A stretch of DNA of 64,000 nt from assembly GCA_963513935.1 (NCBI GenBank), contig OY740765.1, positions 118,239,362 through 118,303,361 of the forward strand. Direction: 5' to 3'. The notes beneath the pieces are model-generated. The model did not search any database, was not told the origin of the DNA, and saw only the letters and a list, made by a program, of their open reading frames with translations. Positions 36,913 to 48,700 of this stretch are shown one piece after another. The DNA is from Aphrophora alni. Lineage: Eukaryota > Arthropoda > Insecta > Hemiptera > Aphrophoridae. A program made the position numbers and the translations under genes. Numbering within the stretch: position 1 is the stretch's first letter; each line of letters begins with the position of its first letter.

Positions 36913-39725
36913 CTGAGCATCTAGTTGCAGCCTCTTCTTGTGTCTCAGCCACAAGTACCAATCTTTCTCAAGGGAGATTATAGTTTAACAAGTCCTTTCT
37001 CTTTTGGTTTCTCAGTCACAAGAACCAATCTCTCATAGCTTCTAATAGCCCGCAGTTGGCTTGCTGTTTAATTGTGCCAAGTAGATCGATCTAGGTCTGC
37101 CAAATATGTGCACGAAGCACTCTCACATGAAAACCTTTATAGATCTGCTAAATAGTTCCACAAAGCACACTCACACGGAAACCTTTATTATTTGTTAACT
37201 TATTTTTTCGTAAATCTGAAAAGGTATGTAGTGTTAGTTATTTTAGTGAAATAGATCTGCCAAATACTTTCACGTAGCATCCACACACATAAACCTTTAT
37301 TCTGTATTAATGTTTGTTATTTCCAGTAAATACGACAAAAGTATTAGGTGTTATTTTTGTGGAATTCATCAGCCAAATACTTGCACATAGCACATTTACA
37401 TGTAATAAAATAGATTTGACAATTACATGCACGAAGCAATCTTACATGCTAATCTGTATTACTAATTAACCTAAATTATTTCCTGTAAATAGGATAAATG
37501 TATTGTGTTAGTTATTTTAGTGGAATTTATTACAGTGTTAGTTTATTTCAGCCAAATACTTGCACTAAACATCCTCATAGAAAAAAACCATTATTACTAA
37601 TTAACTCAACTTATCTCCCGTAAATACGATAAAAGTATTTAGTGTATGTTGTTTTAGAGAAACAGTTTTATGCAGTAATTGCTAAACAAATATAGATTGT
37701 ATTGAAATTTGTGATTATTTTTATAATTGTGGAATTTCATTGAAAATCTATCAAGTTCAATTGATTATAAATAATAGTCTAATATAAATAATTACAAATA
37801 AAATGGTACTAGTCTCAATGTGATAGCTTAAACCATTAAAAAATGTCCAATTAGGTCTATATGGTAGTATGCAATAAACGACAGAAAAAAAAACTGAATT
37901 TTATCAAACTTCCCCCTCCGCTGTCAATAATTGATCATTTCGTTATTGGAAACAGATATCCGAATGTGGCCGATATATTTAACAGATTGTATTCAACTTT
38001 TAATATTTTACTTATCAGATAGTAAGTGTGTATTTAGTACTGTTGTACATGCGCCGAAGTAATGTTCCGTAGCTGTTTCAGGTTAAAAAATATTAAAATA
38101 ATTTCACTTTAAACTTAAACTACCGTTATTTTATGTAAAATCTAAAATAATTAGAAACCATAAAAGTACGATTCGAAAGTGCTTAAATAAATTAGTTTTT
38201 TATAATTAACTCATTAAGAGCTAGTTACCTAGAGTGGTATATGGTTAGCTGAAAACTAAGTGAATTAAGACCTCTTTATTGCATGTTTTCCTATAGAATG
38301 CCGAACATAGGTTTGCATAACTCTAGTCCTGGTATTAATTAGATTGATTGCAAGCAACTGTAAAGATTTGCAACGCTATAGTAAACTAAAAAATAAATGT
38401 TTTAAAATTCAACTTAAAATATAAATTATGAAAAAAAATTGAGTTATTACCATTTTAACTTGATTAATTTTCATTATCTCACCCAAACTTTTTATAAATG
38501 GCGGAACAGGGGAGTGTCAGTTGTCGGCGGTACCAATATAGTATGATCACCTTGATAAGAAATAATTCTGCGAATTGTTATTTCCTTGAAGTAGACAGCT
38601 CTTGTGGGTCCTTATCTTTATAAATTCACTATTCCTATTAACTCTAAAATTATAGATTTTTGTGGAAAAGTTATACAAAATAACCAGGAATTTTCGGGAA
38701 AATAGGTGGGAAAATGCAGGAAAAGTCAGGAATTTCAATAGAAGTGCTAAGTAGACATTCTGGTATAAAAAATTGTCAAAAACCACCATTTTGAAGATTG
38801 TATTGCATGATGACCAATTAACTGATTTAGATGAAATCAATTTTAAAACAATTGACTATCCTTATGGATTGCGAACATATATCAAAAGTTTATATTTTAA
38901 TATTTAAGACCTAAAACTACAACAGCAATTATTATAAAAAGAGTGCGAAGGATAGCCAATTCTAAACAATAAATTATTAACTCTTGCATTGTTATCTTTG
39001 TGATTATGGGTCAAAAATTTATCAGAAATATCTCAAATACATTTAAAAGGGAAAATAATATCAATAATATAATTTTAAATCTAATTTCCCAATTCAATTA
39101 ATTCCTCTTTATATATTTTTAGAATCAAATAAAATATTTTTTGTTTTAAATAAAATAATTATGAAACTTTTCGTATATGTTTTTAATCCATAAGGATAGT
39201 TAATCATTAAAAAATGTATTTAATTTTAATCAGGTAATTGCCCTTCATTTAATACAAATGAAAATAACTAACAAAGTACCTATTTTACGGGGGGAAAGTG
39301 TAACAATAAAAGGTGTTTTTTTTTGCTATAAAATGCTAGGGAAAATATTAAAAAGCAAACAATTTATACATATTTAGGAAAATACTGTGCCTTTTCATAA
39401 AAAATAAACTTCAGATAGAAAGTTTAGGAAGAGATGTGGGAGAGGGTAGATTTGGTCCAATGTAACTTTGTGTATTCTTGTACTTAGTCGAACCTGTAGT
39501 AGATTTAACATCAGCAACATGGTTCTGACTGGGTGCCAGCAGTCATCAACTAGGCTGGATGTGGTAGGTAAGGTTGCCTATCCCGACAACACAGCATTGC
39601 CAGATGATGAAAAACCAAGTATAAAGTTACAACAGACCATATAGTCTAAAGTATATATAGTCATAGGGTGGGTAGAAACTTCTATCTGAAGTTTATTTTG
39701 TGTATGAGTATTAACAGTATTGTCC

Positions 39726-39785
<60 letters not shown>

Positions 39786-42700
39786 TTGTTTGATTTTAAA
39801 TATTTTTCATTAGTCTGTGTTAAGGTGCTTTGTAAATACAGTAACTGACGAAATCGTGGCCGGCAGACAATAAATTGTAGAATTTTACTAAATATTGTGT
39901 TTGTGTATTTGCATGTAAGTATAAAACATTATTTTAATGCATTTTAACAAATAATGAAGCATTATTAATAAATATGTGTTCTGAAAAATAATAATTTAAT
40001 GTTTTCTTATTTTAGACGGGTGATGGAAAGGAAGACGATAAATTAATATCGGAAGTGATAAAAGCCAGAGATGTAGCTATGGAACAGCAGTTAGCTGGAA
40101 GTAGTTCAAAACATAGGGTAAAGTCCCTTCTGGAAATTCATCAGAAGAAACGGAAAAAAAAATTAAAGGTAAAAGTTAGAGGCTGTATTTGTTTATATGA
40201 TTATAACAGATGATTAGGTATTTCCAATGCAAACACTGATATATGTCTTTGAAGGTTACAAGGTGTCCACTTATCTGGATAACCTGAAATTTAGATTATG
40301 ACCTTAAAATTGTACATATTTTCCCCCCATTATCGTACTTACAAATACAAATGATTATAACAAACAAATCTACTTTCTCTCTCTTGTATGGTTTTCATTG
40401 GACAGGAGGCGAACACGCTTACCTTGGAATGATTTCCTTATCTTATATCAGTCAGTTGTTTGTCTCTCTTTGTATAGTACAATCCTCTGAATGGTGTTTT
40501 TTTTATCACATTTGTATTTATTCTTAGTTTTGTCTGCTCAGACCTAGCTTTATTTAGACTTGGGTTCCTTTCTTAGTTTTAGTTTCCAACATGGCCCTAG
40601 GGTTTTTGGGTATGTATACCCATTGTTTTCAAGCCCTCTTTATGTAAAATGTGTGGATCCTGTTCGGTAAAATGTAGTTTCATCTGAGAATACAATTCCT
40701 TCATACTACTAGGCATCTTCGTCAAGTTTTTCAATTACCGTCGAACAAAATTCCACTTGTCTGTCTGGGTCATCAACAGTTCAACAATCCGTGCGTGAAT
40801 TAAGTGTGTTTTATAAAAATTTATTTTGTTTTTCTTGGCATACCTTTGAACACCCAAAACCTTGGTATACCTTTGACTTTGGTATCCCAGTAGCTGATGC
40901 AACTTTTCTAAGTGAATTAGGCTTGTTTGGAGATTTCAGTAAAGTAGCACTGCAAGCTCTTCATTTTCTGTGTTAGAAAATCAATGGTATTTCTTTGTAA
41001 CTGATCCAGTTTCTAGTAGAATAGTTTTCTATTTATGAATTGATTTTCTTTATGGAGGAACCACATTTGGGTTGGTTCTTAGAAATAACCTTATCACTTT
41101 ATATTCATTTTCAAAAGCAATGGCCCAACAATAACATTTCATTATTTGTTCAATTGAAAAATTCATTGTTTCGAGTTTAGGTATCACGCATCAACTCATT
41201 GAATACAACTACCAAATTTTTTCATTGTTGTGTTTTAAAAAACAACAGCTTATTGAGATTCAACAGATACCAGTATATGTACTTTTTAATTGCATTGCAT
41301 TGTGAGAGGAAGTGGTTCTATCCAGAAGATTAATGTTTTTTTGTTCTTATTCTGCAATTTTGTTTTGATTGACCATAAAAATTGAAACTTTAGTGTACTT
41401 TTTTATATATTTATATAACATAACTGTAAAATGACAAGTTTGTAGAGGGTTCTATATGTCTGGCATATTAATTTTAAAATAACGACCTCTTCGTGGAAAA
41501 TCCAGTATATTTGATTGCCACATACAATGGCTACATGAGGGACTTGCCATTTATTTACACACAGATTAGTTAGAATATGTAAAAATTAAACAACTGATTG
41601 AAACAAATGTTATGATTTTATGAAATGTAGAACATATAAATTATTTCAACAGCACAAGTAGTTAACAAAAATTGAATGAAAAGTGAAAATATTTATTTTA
41701 AAATAGAATTTTAAATAGTACAATTTATGCGAGAATGGACAAAAAACAGTACATTGTAACATACTACAACTTCAGCAGAAAAGGGTTGGTGCACATTAAA
41801 AAAAAAAACACCATCAATATGTAAAATTTATAAACAATTTTTTTTACCCTTAAAATGCGGCTAGTGCTTCTAATCGTGTCACGTCTAAGTTTTCAATAGT
41901 AGCTAGCTCTTTGAAACACATTATAGTAAAATATTGCATTTATTATTAAGACTGGGGAGAGTGTTTTAAAAGCGCCTCCTGCACTGCGACCTAATTAGAT
42001 CTTTTGTGCCCCCCTCTTGTTGGACTCAGGAGAGATCTATGTCTTTGACAAAATTGATCAAACCCCTGGTCGGGAGGTTTAGTAATTCTTCTTCCGAAAT
42101 GAAGATAAATTCTAGAAATTTATGTCTTTTTTGGCATAAGGCCGGGCACTCCATGATGATGTGTTCCATGCGTTCCACCTCTTCACCACAGTACCTGCAA
42201 GTATCATCATCCACCAGGCCCATCTTACTTAAGTGGTACCTGCAATGGATATGTCCTGTTAGTATACCACAGAGGAGTTTTAGCTCTCTTCTGCTTAGGT
42301 TTAGCACTTCCTTCCCTCTCTTTTTATTAGGGCTAAGGAACTTCTTGGAATGTATTAGACTCGGCAGTGTATTCCAGGTTCTGTTGATTACTTTGTTGGC
42401 CCAGTTGGTAATAACCTCCTGGTAATCCCTAAGGCCAAATCCATACATAGGAAATGGCCCTGTAAAGGGTTTAGATGCACCAAGTTTAGCTTGCTGATCT
42501 GCTTCCTCGTTGCCTGCTATTCCCTCATGCCCTGGCACCCAGACAAGTTCAACTTTATTCTTGTCCGCCAGCTGGTTTAGGGCCTGATGGCACTCGTGAA
42601 GCATCTTTGATCTCAAGTTGTTACTTTGAAGTGCTTTTAATGCCGCTTGACTATCCGACATAATGCTAATTTTCTGTTTGCATTGGTTTTTATTGATCAG

Positions 42701-45700
42701 ATGATTTGCCACCAAATGGATGGCATGTACCTCTGCTTGAAAGATGGTGGCGTCAGCACTGAGGGACACATGTCTTTTGAACCTTGGTCCCACCACTCCT
42801 GCCCCCATACCACCTTCCATTTTGGATCCGTCTGTGAACCATTTTTGGGAGTCCGCTGGCACACATTCCGTGCCTCCCGTCCAGTCTTCCCTAATGGGAA
42901 AGCGAACTTTGTATTTGTGATCAAAGATCATTTTTACTTTCATCTGGTCACTTGCAGCAGCCATATCCAATAAAGGAGTGGCTCTGAGAATTTCCAGATG
43001 TCCTTTGAGGTTTCCTACTTTGAAATGGTATTCCTCATGTAGTTTGAGGACCTGCTTCATAGCTTCCTCCTTAATTGCAACCGGTAGGGGATCCAAGCCT
43101 AGAAGGATCTCCATCGCGGCAGTGGGTGTTGTTTTCATGGCACCTATGATGCTTAGACATGCTAGTCTTTGCACTTTAGCCAACTTTGCTTGCACGGTAC
43201 TTTGGTCTACCTTCCTCCACCAAACTGCTGACGCATAGAGGATAGCGGATCTAACGACCTGCTTGTAGATCCAGTTATTAGCTCTGGGATTCAGACCCCA
43301 CGTTTTGCCAACCATTTGGCGGCACGACCATAGTGTTTTAATGGCCTTGTTGGTCGTCTTAGATAGGTGACTCTCCCACGTTAACGTTTGGTCCAGTGTC
43401 ACCCCAAGGTATTTTACCTCCTTAGAGAGGGGAATGGTGGTTCCACTTAGGTGAAAGCTGGGTAAATTTAATTTCCTTCGTTTAGTAAATGGAACAATAG
43501 TGGTCTTTAATGGGTTTATATTCATGCCCTCTTTGAGACACCAGTTTTTTGTCATGTTAATGGCTTTCTGCATTCTCTCCCCTATAACGGAGTCATGCTG
43601 GCCCCTCACAGTTATGGTTATGTCATCAGCATAACCAAGAACGTCAAACCCAGCCCTGCTCAGGTCGTTTAGTAGTTCATCTAATACCAGCGACCACAGC
43701 AGTGGGGAGATAACTCCCCCTTGTGGGCAGCCTCTTGTGGTACCTACCTCATGTGTAGCGCTACCAATGCTGGTGGATACATGTCTACCCATCAGCATGT
43801 TATTTATCCATTGAATGATAAAGTTGTGAATCCCTCTTTTACTGAGAGACTGTGTCTGATTAATAGGAAGCATTGTCAAAGGCGCCCTCTATGTCCATAA
43901 AGACCTATAGGGCTATCCCCTTTGACTCATGTGCTTCCTCTATGGCCTTGACAAGTTGATGCAATGCCAATATTGTTGATTTGCCTTTTTGGTAGGCAAA
44001 TTGGTATTTATGAAGAGGTGCAATTGTTATAACCTCCATTCTATTGTGTTGGTCCACTAGTTTCTCCATTGTTTTAAGCATAAACGACGAGAGACTAATT
44101 GGACGGTAAGATTTTGGGTCGTCTAGGGGTTTTGCACCCCCCTTGTATAGAAATATGACCTTTACTTTCCTCCATACTTGAGGAACGTGGCCATGTAACA
44201 AACTGGATCTAAACATTTTGATCAGTATTGAGATTAAGATGTCCTGCCCTCTCTGAATGAGTACCGGGAACACTCCATCAGGGCCTGGAGCCTTAAAAGG
44301 CTTAAAGGACCCTATGGCCCACTTAATCCTTTCATGCGATAGAATCTTGTTGACAATGGGACAGTCCATCTTGAGTTCTGCTCTACTCCTTATGGAACCA
44401 TTGTACACCCTTGTTTCTCCAGGTGCTATACAACCTGGAAAATATTTTGTTAATAAAGCTTCCACAGTTTCCTGGAAGGTTGATGTTATGGTGCCATCTT
44501 CACGTTTAAGTGCACCAATGTTTACTTGAGTATCCTTTGAAAGAACCTTCTGCACCCTGCTAATTTCAGGTGCTTCATTAAGATTCTCACAGAAGGTCCT
44601 CCATGAGCTACGCTTCGATTTACGAAGTGTTACATTAAACTCAGTAAGAGCCTTACGGTACTCTCCCCAGTTATTTGTTCTCTTCGCTTTATTAAATTCC
44701 CTTCTGGCCTTGCTTCGTAGTTTACTAAGCTCATTGTTCCACCAGGGTACTTTACTGTTAGTTTTTTTGGTTTTGAGAGGACAGCTATCCTCAAAGGCCC
44801 TCATTATTGCCTCCGTTGTGAGGTTAGCTGTACTCTCCAGGTCGTTTATGGATCTTATTTTTTGTTGTATATCCTTCACACCATTTTGTAGGGAACTTTT
44901 GTATCCCACCCAATCGGTCTTGCTAGGAACCCTATATGTTTGGTTAATCACGCTACAAGCCCCCACTTTGAACATGATCATGAAGTGATCAGAGAAAGAA
45001 GCCTCCCCAGACACTTCCCAATCACATATTAATTTTGAAACCCCTCTCGACACTAAGGTTAAGTCGAGTACCTCCTGCCTAATAGAGTTTATAAATGATG
45101 GGCGATTACCCTTATTAGCAACCACCATGTTAGTAGTAAGTAAGTATTCATAAAATAACTCACCTCGATCATTGGTGTTGGTGCTCCCCCAGATGGTATT
45201 GTGGGCATTGGCATCGACACCCAGGATTAGGTGTTTCCTGTTGGCTTCGCAGTAGCTGACGAGTCGTTTCACTGTTTCTGGTGGCGCCTCCTTCTCCTCT
45301 CCAGGAAAGTATGCCGAGGTCAAAACTACCTCCTTCTTACCTCCAGGGACACTCAGCTCTGCCATTACAGTGACTGTATCAGCATCTGTAAATTCTGAGA
45401 GAATCATTACATTGATGGTTTTGTTGATCAGAATCGCTGCCCTCGGTACCAGGGTAGATCTATCACAAATCAACTTACAGTTTTTTGTGTTTAGTCCACA
45501 AATTCGTCCCCCGTTAATCCAGGGCTCCTGAGCTAGTCCCACCATTTTTGTGCCTTGGGCGAACCTTTTGCATAAGGTGGCAGAAGCAGCCTTCGCATGG
45601 TGGAGGTTCACCTGCACGCACTCCATACCAATTTCTCAACCCTACCTTCTGGCTTTGAGGCGCTGCTTTCGTCCGCCTCCACTGCCACAGGTTTGGGTGT

Positions 45701-48700
45701 TTGGTTTGAGGGCTTGTTCACCTCCATATTTTCCATTTTTGTTCTATTATTTGGGTCCATTTTGTTCCCACGGGAAAAAGAGGAGTTAAACAGTCCATCC
45801 AGCAGAGCCTCTTACTGGATAAGGTTATGTACTACTGGAGGTCACCTGGTATCCAGAGTTCGCATATTAGCGACTGATTACCCATCAGCCATCCATCCAT
45901 CGGCATATGCTGTTCCACCTTGGATTGGGTTATGGATATACCGCCATATTCGGTCGTCAGAGCCTCGTCAGTTAAAACAGGGTGCACCAGCGAGAAGGTG
46001 AGGTTGACACTTGGATAGGAGAGGCTATATATTGCGCATCACTTCCTATTGCACCCCAAAATATTGCATAGACAGAGTTGTAATTCACGAAAGATCTGTA
46101 AGAGTATGTGGGGATATTCTTATGTCGTGTTTTGTGAAAACAAAGGCTTGTTTGTTGAAAACGTATCATTGACACTTTATCGGTTATGTGTAGAAATGTC
46201 ACTCTAAACCGGTCTGAGTAGGACTGATGCCTGCGGCTTACTCTTATAGAGGCACCGAGTGTTTCAGTCAGCTGATCATTGTTTGTTTTGTCTGTTTACT
46301 TTATATTACTTTGTTTCGTAAAGTGAAAACGCTCTATTTAGTTGTTTTATATTTTTGCTACTAGATTTCTTTTCTTTTTTAGTACTATGTAGTCGTGTAT
46401 AGGTATTATTATATTATAGTGAATTATTTTTTGTCTGTAAAATGCCAAATCCTGATGATCCCGAGTTTGATCAATAACTCAGTGAAATAATGAACGCTTC
46501 ATTTTCAAGTGTCGTTGATTTTCATAATTTAGAAGAAGAGGCTGAAGACATTATCTTGGTAGTGAGATAGAAAATGAGAGTGATGATGAAATTACACCAC
46601 AAGGAACAACTTCAACTGGGCATCTAACTCTGCCTCAATTGTTCGATAATTGTTAAAAAATACATAATTCTCAAAAAATGAATGGTATATTTTTTCCATT
46701 GGCCTAACAATACAAAAGTAAAAAGAACATTGAGAAATTTTTTTAGTAGCTCGTGTTTTAAAGGTTAAAAACATTTGAGTAGAATAATTAATTAAAGACA
46801 TCATCTCTAGATTACAAATATAGGCCTACCATACATTTTGTTTTTTTAGTGTACTGTGGGTAGTGTCAACAAAATGTTGTAAACTTCTATGTTTTTTAAG
46901 GTCGGTTTTAAAATTTTGAAAAAATTCATGCTAATGTTTTCTAATATTAATCAGTATGATGAATTCAAAGAAGACAAATGATCAGATTTTTGTTTTCATA
47001 ACTCTTTGAAGTTCCCGTACTTGTAGCAATTTTCTACAGCTTATTTTCTAAATTGTAGCCAAGAAGTCTATTTACAAGTTTTTGGAATATTATAAATATT
47101 TCATTTAACCAATAAATAAAGTTTAGTTGATTAATTCCTGTTTCTATTTGTATGGAGGGCCGTTTAGAAAGTAACCTCCATTTCACTATAAATAAACCAG
47201 ATACAGAAACTTTATTATATACATCTTATTCCACTATTTTTCTATATAATTACCATTTAAATTTAGGAATTTATCGTAGTGATGGACCATTTTGGAAATC
47301 CTTTCTTCACCAAAATTCTGCCACCTTGGATTTTAGCCAGTATCACATCTTGATTTTTATTTGTCATTAAAGCACTTCTTCAAGGGACCTAATCTTTTCG
47401 TCTTTATGTGCATGAATAGGTGAAAATCACTGGGAACCAAATCCAGACTGTACAACAAATGATGGAAACATTCCATTTGAAATGATACATTTTTATTTGC
47501 TGAGCAATGTGATATATAGTGTTATGGTGCAAAAACAGGAAACCAGAAGTCAGCAAATCAAACTTTATTTTGGGTGGCCCTTCTTAATTTTTTAATGTCT
47601 CACAATAGACATTAGAAAAGTTGTTTCACGTTATATAAACTTCATAAGTAATACAATTTCAAAATGTCAAAAGTACTGATGGGAAACCATTCTCTAGAAT
47701 TACATGCAATTTCTAAAATAGAATATTATTTTAGAGAAATGCATGATCATTGATTTTAACGAGTCAAATGAAAAAATTATTCTGTTGAGAAATCCTTCTC
47801 CTTCCATATTGTAACATGAAAGAAAATCTAAGGCAGAGCATGTTCATTATGTTTTGTGAGTCTTAGTAGAAATTTCTAGGAATTGTTCAGAAAGTTCAGA
47901 GATTGTGAACCGCCGATTTTCACGTACATTATCATCAATTTTCTGAACGAGTTCATCACTGACTACAGTGGCCTATCACTCCTTTCCTCATCGTGAATGT
48001 TTGTTCTTACATTTTTAAACACATGAAATCACAACACTATCGTTCATTATTGTTTTGCCGTATACAGTACACAGTTTATGATGGATATTGTTATGTCCGT
48101 AATGTTATATTAACATTAACATTGGACATAATTATGGTAGTAGGTATAAATGAATAAGTAAATGTTTGTTAAATTATACTACTGGCTACGTGTACACGCT
48201 AGGACGGCTGACACAAGAAGACAAGAGAGGGAGAACGTAATGCAAGGATTTAGGTAGGTCCGGGGGTTACATAATAGGAAGTAAGGACATCAAGTGATGG
48301 ATCCGTACCCAATAGGATTTATTCATTACAAGGTCTTACAACATTTATAATCCTGACATCACGGTGGTGTGACTGGTACTTCCGTACAATTCATAACAAT
48401 GCCTTTACAGTATTTCCATATTAATACACATAGTAATTAATTATCAATTAATACTTAATTGATTACATACATTACAGATGTCTTACTGGCAAATTTTTTA
48501 CTATTTTGAAAGACTATTATGAGCAAACAAACTGCAACACGGCCTTTCTACTAGCACAGTTGGACACATACTAAGTTAAAGTGTCTATAGAAACATTACA
48601 CTATTATTTTTGAGAATATGAAATATCTGCTATTACATTAAAGTTGATTACACTATTAATTTGGCACAATTAAATTTGTTTTAATACTTATCTGTAGTTA

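Noticed and set aside
42647..42973. Plus-strand ORFs inside the 42-46 kb block
   Set aside because: Shadows of the LINE ORF2 on the minus strand.
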